From contig NZ_RCWY01000003.1 of the NCBI RefSeq assembly GCF_003688625.1, forward strand, positions 806,001 to 870,000: a stretch of DNA of 64,000 nucleotides, read 5' to 3'. Positions 16,582 through 24,234 of the stretch are shown one piece after another. The DNA comes from Sphingomonas sp. PP-CE-3A-406 (GTDB taxonomy: Bacteria; Pseudomonadota; Alphaproteobacteria; Sphingomonadales; Sphingomonadaceae). The position numbers and the translations under genes were made by a program. The notes under the pieces were generated by a model, which was not told the origin of the DNA, made no database searches, and was given only the letters and a program-made list of their open reading frames with translations. The number at the start of each line of letters is the position of its first letter. Within the stretch, counting starts at the first letter, position 1.

Positions 16582-17457
16582 ATGGCACGGATCGGTTTCA
16601 TCGGGCTCGGCAACATGGGCGGCGGCATGGCGGCGAACCTTGCCAAGAAGGGTCACGACGTCCGCGCGTTCGATCTGAGCGCGGACGCCTTGGACAAGGC
16701 GAAGGCCGCTGGCTGCCTACCGGTCGCGTCCGCTGCCGAAGCCGCCGATGGCGCCGAGGCGATCGTGACGATGCTCCCCGCCGGCAAGCATGTCGCGGAG
16801 GTCTATGACGCGCTGTTCGGCATCGCGTCGCCCTCCGCCATCCTGATCGACTGTTCGACGATCGACGTCGCCACCGCCAAGCAGGTTGCCGCCGCGGCGC
16901 AGGCCAAGGGACTCGTCGCGGTCGACGCGCCGGTCTCGGGCGGGATCGGCGCGGCGAATGCGGGCACGCTGACCTTCATGGTCGGCGGCTCGGCGGAGGC
17001 GTTTGACCGCGCGCAGGCGATCCTTGCCGACATGGGCAAGGCGGTCATTCATGCGGGCGCGAACGGCGCGGGGCAGGCGGCGAAGATCTGCAACAACATG
17101 ATCCTCGGCGCGACGATGATCGCGACCTGCGAGGCGTTCGTGCTGGCAGAGAAGCTCGGGCTCGATGCGCAGGCGTTCTACGATATCGCCAGCGTATCGT
17201 CGGGGCAGAGCTGGTCGATGACCACCTATGCACCGCTGCCCGGCATTGGTCCCGATACGCCTGCCGACCACGATTATCAGGGCGGATTCGCGGCGGCGCT
17301 GATGCTGAAGGACCTGCGGCTCGCGATGGAAGCGGCAAAGGACACCGGCGCGGATACGCCGATGGGCGCGAAGGCGGCCGAGCGCTACGAGGCGTTTGCC
17401 GAGGCCGGGCAGGGTAGCCTCGACTTCTCGGCGATCATCCGCACGCTGCGAAACTAG
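16582..17457 (+). CDS. mmsB: 3-hydroxyisobutyrate dehydrogenase
   Basis: 291 residues starting MARIGFIGLGNMGGGMAANLAKKG with GGAGAGAG upstream; the longer open frame comes from the repeat. It has an N-terminal Rossmann fold (GLGNMGGGMA), the substrate loop DAPVSGGIGAANAGTLTFMVGG and the catalytic Lys in GAGQAAKICNNMILG, all hallmarks of the beta-hydroxyacid dehydrogenases. It oxidises 3-hydroxyisobutyrate to methylmalonate semialdehyde with NAD, feeding MmsA at the other end of the cluster. It converges with the MAPEG gene with 3 nt between stops. Confidence 0.93.
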   Translation: MARIGFIGLGNMGGGMAANLAKKGHDVRAFDLSADALDKAKAAGCLPVASAAEAADGAEAIVTMLPAGKHVAEVYDALFGIASPSAILIDCSTIDVATAKQVAAAAQAKGLVAVDAPVSGGIGAANAGTLTFMVGGSAEAFDRAQAILADMGKAVIHAGANGAGQAAKICNNMILGATMIATCEAFVLAEKLGLDAQAFYDIASVSSGQSWSMTTYAPLPGIGPDTPADHDYQGGFAAALMLKDLRLAMEAAKDTGADTPMGAKAAERYEAFAEAGQGSLDFSAIIRTLRN

Positions 17458-17460
17458 GTT

Positions 17461-17856
17461 TTAGAGGAAGCGGATCAGCATGAGCAGCAGGCCGAGGATC
17501 GACACCGTCCAACACAGGCTGCGCACATATTTGATGCCGAACAGATAGAGCGGGATGTAGGCGATCCGCGCACCGAACCAGAGCCAAGCCCCGATCGCAC
17601 CCAGCCCGCCGGTGCGATCGGTCACTGCCAGCCCCAGCGCGAGCGCGATGAAGACCGGGTAGGTTTCCTGGAAATTCTTGAGCGCACGTTCGGCGCGGCC
17701 GGCCATCTCGCCGAGCGGCTTCTGCACGCCGTCGCGGGGCCCCGCGTTCCAGCCGAGCCCGCGGTCGCGCGTCGCGGTCTGCCCCTGGATCATAATGTAG
17801 GCGAACAGCAGGACCGTCGACCAGCCAAACAGCAGCATTTCGGTAGGCAGCGTCAT
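17461..17856 (-). CDS. MAPEG family membrane protein
   Basis: 131 residues with four hydrophobic helices and the MAPEG-type segment RAERALKNFQETYPVFIALAL, followed by ARIAYIPLYLFGIKYVRSLCW. The ERAxxNxxE pattern is the glutathione-binding region of MAPEG enzymes (membrane glutathione transferase/leukotriene C4 synthase superfamily). Bacterial members are little studied; a detoxification role is possible. It follows a small conserved ORF on the same strand after 36 nt. Confidence 0.82.
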   Translation of the reverse strand: MTLPTEMLLFGWSTVLLFAYIMIQGQTATRDRGLGWNAGPRDGVQKPLGEMAGRAERALKNFQETYPVFIALALGLAVTDRTGGLGAIGAWLWFGARIAYIPLYLFGIKYVRSLCWTVSILGLLLMLIRFL

Positions 17857-17892
17857 GATCGATCTCCGCGGGGCAGCGGGTCTCGAACGCCG

Positions 17893-18111
17893 CTATGCGC
17901 GCGAGGTTGCGCTCTGTCGCAAAGGAATGGCAAGCTGCTGCGCATCGCGGGCGCGGTGGAACGCGCGGTCGGCGTCGTCGATCGCACCGAGCAGGCTGCC
18001 GAAGCACGGCATCTCGTCGATCGGATAGACGCGCGACAGGTCATGGCCAAGCGCGAAGACGTCGCGCTGCGTGAGCAACCCGATCGCGACGATGCGGTCT
18101 TGATCAGGCAT
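17893..18111 (-). CDS. small conserved hypothetical protein
   Basis: 72 residues (MPDQDRIVAIGLLTQRDVFALG…RVYPIDEMPCFGSLLGAIDDADRAF). I recall similar short proteins of the IGLLT-RD / F-LLAAID-AD type from sphingomonads but know no function. Codon use and the position upstream of the MAPEG gene support it as real. No membrane segment or signal peptide is visible. Confidence 0.6.
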   Translation of the reverse strand: MPDQDRIVAIGLLTQRDVFALGHDLSRVYPIDEMPCFGSLLGAIDDADRAFHRARDAQQLAIPLRQSATSRA

Positions 18112-18196
18112 ATGTCACGCTCCTATGGTTTAACACACGTTAACACATTCGCGCGATTATGTATCCTTATTGTCGGACAAAGAGGCCAGCCGAGCC

Positions 18197-19570
18197 TTAG
18201 CCGAGGCCAAGTCGTTCGCGCGCCTGCCAACGGGCGATCATCAGTACCGATACTACGGCTAATCCAGTCGCCAGCCCGGTCCAGATGCCGACTCCGCCCC
18301 AGCCTCGGCCGAACGCGAGCCATGCGCCCACGCCGATTCCTATGCCCCAATAGCCGATCGCGGCGAACAGCATTGGCACCTTGGTATCGCCCAGCCCGCG
18401 CAACATGCCTGCGCCGATCACCTGCGCGCCGTCGACCACCTGGAACACCGCGGCGACCGCGAGCAGCGAGATCGCCAGCGCGACGACGGGTGCGTTGGCG
18501 GGCGCGTCGACGTCGAGGATGATGCCGATCAGCATTTGTGGGGCTAGGATTAGCAGCGTTGCGGTCAGCACCATGAAGCCTTCGCCGATCGCGAACGCCG
18601 CCCAGCCGGCGCGGCCGATGCCGGCACGGTCGCCGCGACCCGAGGCGAGACCGACGCGGACGGTGGCAGCTTGCGCGATGCCGAGCGGGACCATGAACGT
18701 GACGCTGGCGATCTGGATCGCGATCGCATGCGCCGCAAGTGGCACGGTGCCGAGCAGCCCCATCAGGAACACCGCGGCGATGAACACGGTGGACTCGAAC
18801 CCGAGCGTGATCGCGATCGGCAGGCCGAGTTTCCAGACCGCGCGGTAGCGTGGCCAGTCGGCGCGCCAGAACCGGCCGAGCAGGCGATAGCGGCGGAACG
18901 GCTTGGCGTAGACGATGACCGCGGCCATCGCGACGAAGCTCAGGCCGTTGGCGATGCTGCTCGCCATGCCCGAGCCGAGCAGGCCGAGCGCGGGGAGGCC
19001 TGCGTGGCCGAAAATCAGCAGCCAGTTGAGCCCGGCGTTGACGACCAGCAGCCCGACCATCACCACCAGCGACCAGGCGGGTTTCTCGAGCGCCGCGACG
19101 AACGCGCGGAGCACGAGGAAGCAGAGGCTCGGGAGCATTCCCCACATCACGGCGCGGACGAACCTTGCGGCTTCGTGCGCGAGCAGCGGATCCTGGTCGA
19201 GCAGGTGGACTAGGATCGGCTCCGCATTCCACAACACGATCCACGAGGGCACGCAGAGCGTGGCAGCGACCCAGATCGTCTGGCGCACGGTCCGCCGGAT
19301 ATCACGCACCGCGTGCGGGCGTGCGCCGCGCTCGCGCGCGATCATCGGGACGGCGGCGGTGGTGAGGCCCATCCCGAAGATCAGGAAGACGAGGTAGAGG
19401 TTGAGGCCGAGCGTCGCCGCCGCCAGCGTGTCCGACCCGAGCCGCCCTAGCATCGCCACGTCGGTCGCGCCGACCAGTGCCTGCGCGAGATTGGTCGCTA
19501 CCAGTGGCCAGGCGAGTTTCAGCGTGGCGGCGAATTCGGTGCGCCAGGGGCGGGGCGGGGTGGACGTCAT
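18197..19570 (-). CDS. MATE family efflux transporter (NorM type)
   Basis: 457 residues, about 12 membrane helices. The N-terminal TLKLAWPLVATNLAQALVGATDVAMLGRLG and the internally repeated second half (AVWKLGLPIAITLGFESTVFIAAVFLMGLLG) are typical MATE features, as is PLAAHAIAIQIAS. Such proteins export cationic drugs or metabolites in exchange for Na+ or H+. The gene stands alone between intergenic repeats; no regulator is adjacent. Confidence 0.9.
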   Translation of the reverse strand: MTSTPPRPWRTEFAATLKLAWPLVATNLAQALVGATDVAMLGRLGSDTLAAATLGLNLYLVFLIFGMGLTTAAVPMIARERGARPHAVRDIRRTVRQTIWVAATLCVPSWIVLWNAEPILVHLLDQDPLLAHEAARFVRAVMWGMLPSLCFLVLRAFVAALEKPAWSLVVMVGLLVVNAGLNWLLIFGHAGLPALGLLGSGMASSIANGLSFVAMAAVIVYAKPFRRYRLLGRFWRADWPRYRAVWKLGLPIAITLGFESTVFIAAVFLMGLLGTVPLAAHAIAIQIASVTFMVPLGIAQAATVRVGLASGRGDRAGIGRAGWAAFAIGEGFMVLTATLLILAPQMLIGIILDVDAPANAPVVALAISLLAVAAVFQVVDGAQVIGAGMLRGLGDTKVPMLFAAIGYWGIGIGVGAWLAFGRGWGGVGIWTGLATGLAVVSVLMIARWQARERLGLG

Positions 19571-19616
19571 GCGCTGGCTTTAGCCGGGTTGGGTGGCTTG
19601 TCGATTACTAGCGTCG

Positions 19617-19730
19617 ATCCTCCTCTTGGTAGGGAAGGCGACGCATGGGAGGAGATGCAACGGATGCCGTCCATGCCGCCCCCTCCGTCAGGCGAAGTGC
19701 CTGCCACCTCCCCCTAGCGGGGGAGGATCA
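19617..19730. repeat. partly eroded REPIN-like element, same family as at 820
   Basis: The right half (CCCCCTCCGTCAGG…CCTGCCACCTCCCCCTAGCGGGGGAGGA) matches the right unit at 891-943. The left half is degraded (CCTCCTCTTGGTAGGG). Together with the family A copy at 19784, it occupies most of the 341-nt gap between the MATE and esterase genes; no gene is seen there. Confidence 0.7.
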
Positions 19731-19783
19731 GGGCGCGATGCGGTGTGAACGGGCTCTGGCCGCGCGACCTTTCCCAACCACTC

Positions 19784-19865
19784 CGTCATCCTGACGAAAG
19801 TCAGGATCCAGGGTAACGGATGGTGGTCCATATGGCTCTGGATCCTGACTTTCGTCAGGATGACG
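19784..19865. repeat. palindromic repeat, family A copy 6
   Basis: CGTCATCCTGACGAAAGTCA at the left, CTGACTTTCGTCAGGATGACG at the right, near-perfect arms. It lies between the ends of the MATE promoter region and the esterase gene (esterase stop at 19912). Confidence 0.85.
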
Positions 19866-19911
19866 GGTGGGAGTTGGCGGGAGTGCACCCAACAGCTAGC
19901 CGATGCCTATC

Positions 19912-21030
19912 CTACCGCATTAAACCGGCCGCCCGGAGCGCGTTCTCGATCGTCGCTTGGATACCGGTGGGCGCTTCGGCGCGTGGCCTCGCCGCAGGCT
20001 TTGGCAGCACGGGTATTGCGATCTTGGCGACGCGTTCGACCGGGGCCGGCTTGGCCGCAGTCGCCGTCCTCCCAGCCGCAACCAGGCCCCAGGACTTCGC
20101 GATCACCGCCGTGCTCGAAAGTCCGACGTCGAGCATGAACGGCCCTGCGGCGCCCAAGCGCTCGCCGTGCAACGGATTGATCGGCGTGCCGTGGCCCATG
20201 CCCGGCACGGTCCAGTCCTCGACGACGTCACGCCCGTCCGCGTCGGACCAGATCCGGTGGACGGCGGTGCCTACCCGCTCCGTCCGCACGGCCTTCGCAT
20301 CGACGTCGTGGATGCCGCGCCATTGCCGCGCGATCGTGTCCGCGTTCGCCACGCTCACCGTCGCGTCCGCGCCGCCGTGCCAGATCGCGAGCGTCGGCCA
20401 GCGCCCGTTATGGCCACGCGCGCCGCTGCGGACCAGATCGACCAGCGCTGTGTCGCTGGTATCGCCGTGCCCGCGCATCCGGTCGAGTGCCTGCGACACG
20501 CCGGTGGCGGTGCCGTAGGCGAGGCCGCCGATCACCGCGCCACCCGCGAACAGGTCCGGCCGCGTGGCGAGCATCGCCATCGTCATCGCGCCGCCCGCCG
20601 ACAGGCCGGTAACGTACACGCGGCTGCGGTCGAGGCCGTGGTGCGCGATCATCGTCTCGGTCATCTGCGCGATCGATTCGGCCTCGCCGCCGGCTTGTGC
20701 AGTGTCCTCCGATGCGAACCAGTTGAAGCAGAGGTTAGGGTTGTTCGCACGCGTCTGCTCGGGGAAGACCAGCGCGAAGCCCGCGCGATCGGCGAGCTTC
20801 GACCAGCCTGCACCGTGGTCATACCCGGCCGCGGTCTGCGTGCAGCCGTGCAGGACGACGACCAGTGGCGCGTTCGCTGGTAGGTTGGCGGGAACGTAGC
20901 TGAAGCCCAGCAGGGCACCCGGGTTGGTCCCGAACTCCACTAGCGGCGTCAGGCGACTCTGTACGGTGTCGCGCGGGGTCGGTGCTCCGGCGCGCGCCAT
21001 GCGGGCGAGGGTATCGGCGATGTTTCTCAC
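19912..21030 (-). CDS. PHB depolymerase family esterase (CE1-like)
   Basis: 372 residues with an alpha/beta hydrolase core: LVVVLHGCTQTAAGYDHGAGWSKLAD, the nucleophile motif GLSAGGAM, AIWHGGADATV (acid region) and GMGHGTPI (His). This pattern (HGCTQ… GLSAGG) is the type 2 catalytic domain shared by extracellular poly(3-hydroxybutyrate) depolymerases and feruloyl esterases. No clear signal peptide is present (MRNIADTLARMARAG), and a long Pro/Ala-rich tail of about 70 residues follows the catalytic domain, so secretion and substrate are uncertain. Confidence 0.82.
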   Translation of the reverse strand: MRNIADTLARMARAGAPTPRDTVQSRLTPLVEFGTNPGALLGFSYVPANLPANAPLVVVLHGCTQTAAGYDHGAGWSKLADRAGFALVFPEQTRANNPNLCFNWFASEDTAQAGGEAESIAQMTETMIAHHGLDRSRVYVTGLSAGGAMTMAMLATRPDLFAGGAVIGGLAYGTATGVSQALDRMRGHGDTSDTALVDLVRSGARGHNGRWPTLAIWHGGADATVSVANADTIARQWRGIHDVDAKAVRTERVGTAVHRIWSDADGRDVVEDWTVPGMGHGTPINPLHGERLGAAGPFMLDVGLSSTAVIAKSWGLVAAGRTATAAKPAPVERVAKIAIPVLPKPAARPRAEAPTGIQATIENALRAAGLMR

Positions 21031-21122
21031 GTGACTCGAGCCTTTCGTCGCCAGCGTACTCGGCCGCGATCTTATCTCAACGTTGCATGTACATCATTTG
21101 TTGCTGCAATGCAGCAATAGCG

Positions 21123-22382
21123 TCAGGAGTCTTGCCTGATCGTGTCGCATGCTTCGGCGATCGCCGCGTAGATTCGGTCGAGATCGGAATCGTCGATGCA
21201 ATAGGGCGGCATGACGTAGACGGTGTTGCCGAGCGGGCGGAGCAGCAGGTCGCGGTCTCCGAAGAACGCGAGCAGGCGCGGGCCGATCTGCGACAGATAG
21301 CCGTCCTCGCCGCGGAGTTCGACCGCGGTGATGGTGCCGATCTGGCGCGCGTTGGCGATGCGGGGGTGGCGAGCGAGGGTTTCCAGGCGCGAGGCCTGGC
21401 GTGTGCCGAGGTCGGCGATCCGCTCGCGCACCGGTTCGTCGCGCCAGATCGCGAGGTTCGCATTGGCGGCGGCGCAGGCGATCGGGTTGGCGGTGTAGCT
21501 TGACGAGTGGAAGAACATCCGCGCGCGGTCTGTGCCGTAATGCGCCTGGTAGATCGCCTCGGTCGCCATCGTCACCGCGAGCGGGATCGCGCCGCCCGTC
21601 AGCCCTTTTGACAGGCAGAGGATGTCGGGCACCACGCCCGCCTGCTCGCACGCGAGCAAGGTGCCGGTGCGGCCCCAGCCGGTCATCACCTCGTCGGCGA
21701 TGAACAGCACGTCGTGGCGCGCGCAGATCCTCCGCATCTCGGCGAGGATGTGCGCGGGATAGATGTGCATTCCGCCGGCGCCGAGTAGCATTGGCTCGAC
21801 GATGAACGCGGCGGGGTGTGCGGCGCAGGCTTTCTCCAGCGCGTCGAGCGTTGCTTGCGCGCATCCGGCGGCGGGGAAGGGGATCGTGCCGACGTCGAAC
21901 AGCAGCGGCGCGTAGGCACGGTTGTAGACGCCGCGCGCGCCGACCGACATCGCGCCGATCGTGTCGCCGTGATAGCCGTGTTCGAGCACGAGGATGCGGT
22001 GGCGATCCTCGCCGCGATCGAGCCAATAGCCGAGCGCCATCTTCAGCGCGCACTCGACGCTGGTCGAGCCTGAGTCCGAGAAGAAGACTCGCGTAAGGTC
22101 CGGCGGCATGATCGCGGTCAGGCCGCGTGCAAGGTCTTCGGCAGGCTGGTGCGTCCAGCCGGCGAAGATGATCTGGTCGAGCTTGCCCGCCTGTTCGGCG
22201 ATCGCCGCCATGATCTTCGGGTTGGCGTGGCCATGCGTGGTGACCCACCAGGACGAGATCGCATCGACGATCCGCCGTCCGTCCGACGTGTAGAGCGCGG
22301 CGCCCTCGGCATGCGTGACGAGCGGGATCGGCTCGCGCAGGCCGTGCTGCGTGAAGGGATGCCAGACGGGGGAGTCGATCAT
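21123..22382 (-). CDS. bioA: adenosylmethionine-8-amino-7-oxononanoate aminotransferase
   Basis: 419 residues, class III aminotransferase. Signatures are SSWWVTTHGHANPKI at the substrate site, DSGSTSVECALKMA, the PLP segment FIADEVMTGWGRTG and the Schiff-base Lys in CLSKGLTGGAIPLAV. The WHPFTQ motif near the N-terminus is characteristic of BioA. It makes 7,8-diaminopelargonate in biotin synthesis. Its ATG overlaps the bioD stop by 4 nt, so it is the last gene of a bioF-bioD-bioA operon. Confidence 0.95.
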   Translation of the reverse strand: MIDSPVWHPFTQHGLREPIPLVTHAEGAALYTSDGRRIVDAISSWWVTTHGHANPKIMAAIAEQAGKLDQIIFAGWTHQPAEDLARGLTAIMPPDLTRVFFSDSGSTSVECALKMALGYWLDRGEDRHRILVLEHGYHGDTIGAMSVGARGVYNRAYAPLLFDVGTIPFPAAGCAQATLDALEKACAAHPAAFIVEPMLLGAGGMHIYPAHILAEMRRICARHDVLFIADEVMTGWGRTGTLLACEQAGVVPDILCLSKGLTGGAIPLAVTMATEAIYQAHYGTDRARMFFHSSSYTANPIACAAANANLAIWRDEPVRERIADLGTRQASRLETLARHPRIANARQIGTITAVELRGEDGYLSQIGPRLLAFFGDRDLLLRPLGNTVYVMPPYCIDDSDLDRIYAAIAEACDTIRQDS

Positions 22383-22996
22383 CGGAACGCTTCCAGGTCG
22401 AAGTTCGCTGCGAACGCTTCGGCCAGGGTGGCGGCGTTCAGCGGATCGAGGCGGGGCAGGCGGCCCAGCCGACGGACTTTGCCGAGCGTGGCGATCGTCG
22501 CCTCGCTATCCTCGACCGCATCGCCGACGAAGGCGATGCCGAGGATGGGGACAGCGCGGCTGCGCAGTGCCTCGATCGAGAGCAGGCTGTGGTTGATCGT
22601 GCCGAGCCCGGTGCGCGCGACTAGCACGACCGGCGTGTTCCACCGCGCGAACAGGTCTGCGAAGATCAACTCGCGTGTGACGGGGACCATCACGCCGCCC
22701 GCGCCTTCGACCACCAGCGGACCATCGACCTGGGGTAGCGCAAGCCGGTCCGGATCTATCGTCACGCGGTCGATCTCGGCGGCGAGATGCGGCGAGCATG
22801 GCGTCGTCAGCCGGTATGCTTCCGGCAGGACCCGGTCCGCGGGGACGCCGAGCGTTACGACCGAGGCTGCATCGCTGCCATCGGCGAGCCCGGCCTGCAC
22901 GGGCTTCCAGTAGCGTGCGCCGAGTGCGGCGGTGAGCCCGGCGGCGAACACGGTCTTGCCGATATCGGTGTCCGTTCCGGTAACGACGATCGTCAT
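22379..22996 (-). CDS. bioD: dethiobiotin synthetase
   Basis: 205 residues starting MTIVVTGTDTDIGKTVFAAGL; the P-loop is GTDTDIGKT, then YWKPVQAGL (catalytic Lys) and EGAGGVMVPVTRE. The enzyme closes the ureido ring of dethiobiotin using CO2 and ATP. The start overlaps the bioF stop by 4 nt and the stop overlaps the bioA start by 4 nt. The longer open frame upstream is antisense shadow in bioF. Confidence 0.95.
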   Translation of the reverse strand: MTIVVTGTDTDIGKTVFAAGLTAALGARYWKPVQAGLADGSDAASVVTLGVPADRVLPEAYRLTTPCSPHLAAEIDRVTIDPDRLALPQVDGPLVVEGAGGVMVPVTRELIFADLFARWNTPVVLVARTGLGTINHSLLSIEALRSRAVPILGIAFVGDAVEDSEATIATLGKVRRLGRLPRLDPLNAATLAEAFAANFDLEAFR

Positions 22997-24114
22997 TGCA
23001 ATGCCTCTTCCATGACCTCGGCCAAAGCCTCGATATCCGCGACCGTGGCGTTGAGCGTCAACGAAATCCGCAACCGCGATCCGCCCTCGGGCACTGTCGG
23101 CGGCCGGATCCCGCGCACGTCGAACCCGGCCGCCTGAATCGCGCCGGCGACGCGCATCGTCCGCGCGGCATCGCCCAGCACCAGCGGCAGGATCTGCGAT
23201 CCCGTCGCCGCGACGCCGTAGGGTGCGAGCACGCGCTCCGCCGTGGCGATCAACGTCCAGAGCCTCTCCCGGCGCGCCGGTTCGTCTGCGACGATCCGCA
23301 GTGCCTCGCCGACCGCCAGTGCCATCAGCGGCGACGGTGCGGTCGAGAAGATGAACCCGCGGCCGCGATTGACGATGAACTCGCGCATCACAGCGGGCCC
23401 GCACAACAGGGCACCCTCGCACCCCAGCGCCTTGCCGCAAGTCCTCAAGGTGATGACGTTCTCTCGGCCGTCGAGCGCTTCGGCCAGTCCGCGGCCGTCG
23501 GTGCCGAACACGCCTGTTGCGTGCGCTTCATCGATCAGCAGGACGGCGTTGTGCCGATCCGCGATCTTGGCGAGCGCTGCGAGCGGGGCTTGGTCGCCGT
23601 CCATGCTGTAGAGGCTCTCGACCGCTATCCACACGCGACCTGTGCCGCCCGACGCGCGCCACGCGGCGATCGCATCCTCGAACGCATCGGCATCGTTATG
23701 CGCAGCGGCGACGCAGGTCGCTCGCGTGAGACGCATGCCTTCGTGCGCGCTGGCGTGGATCAGCGCATCGTGGACGATCAGGTCGCCGCGCTGCGGGAGC
23801 GTCGCGAACAGGATCGTGTTGGCGACATAGCCGCTCGCGAAGAACAGTGCAGCCTCGGTCCCGAAGAACCGCGCGGCGTCCGCCTCCAGCGCCTCATGCT
23901 CGGGCGCATTGCCGCGCAGCAACCGCGACCCACCCGAGCCGACGGGTACGCCGCGCGACAGGGCCTCGATCATCGATGCCCGCAGCCGGTCCGATCCGGC
24001 GAGACCGAGATAGTCGTTCGAGGCGAAATCGATGCCGCGGCGGGGGGCGAGCGTTCGGCGACGATCCGCTGCGGCGAGGTTGGCAAGGTCTCTGACGTGG
24101 TCCGCGAACATCAT
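22993..24114 (-). CDS. bioF: 8-amino-7-oxononanoate synthase
   Basis: 373 residues of the alpha-oxoamine synthase family: FASNDYLGLAG near the N-terminus, VGSGGSRLLRGN, LLIDEAHATGVFG (PLP ring contact Asp/His) and the Schiff-base Lys in LRTCGKALGCEGALL. It condenses pimeloyl-thioester with alanine. First gene of the bioF-D-A operon, divergent from the GH2 galactosidase across 120 nt. bioB and bioC are not in the window. Confidence 0.94.
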   Translation of the reverse strand: MMFADHVRDLANLAAADRRRTLAPRRGIDFASNDYLGLAGSDRLRASMIEALSRGVPVGSGGSRLLRGNAPEHEALEADAARFFGTEAALFFASGYVANTILFATLPQRGDLIVHDALIHASAHEGMRLTRATCVAAAHNDADAFEDAIAAWRASGGTGRVWIAVESLYSMDGDQAPLAALAKIADRHNAVLLIDEAHATGVFGTDGRGLAEALDGRENVITLRTCGKALGCEGALLCGPAVMREFIVNRGRGFIFSTAPSPLMALAVGEALRIVADEPARRERLWTLIATAERVLAPYGVAATGSQILPLVLGDAARTMRVAGAIQAAGFDVRGIRPPTVPEGGSRLRISLTLNATVADIEALAEVMEEALQ

Positions 24115-24202
24115 CGTGTCGCCCTAGTCGCAACGTCGGCCGAAGACGATCCCGCGATGCGCACGTCGGCGCAAATCACGCTCGCGCAATCGCCTGACGT
24201 AG

Positions 24203-24215
24203 TTTATCCGATAAA
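24203..24215. promoter_or_regulatory. palindromic operator candidate TTTATCCGATAAA, copy 1
   Basis: TTTAT-CCG-ATAAA is a perfect 5-bp dyad, 20 nt upstream of the GH2 start. An almost identical site (11 of 13 bases) lies in the dgoK-GntR intergenic region at 29616. The most economical reading is a site for the GntR regulator of the galactonate genes. It also resembles BioR boxes (TTAT-N2-ATAA) but with one more spacer base, so control of bioF is an alternative. Confidence 0.6.
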
Positions 24216-24234
24216 TAAAACCGGGAGAGACTGA

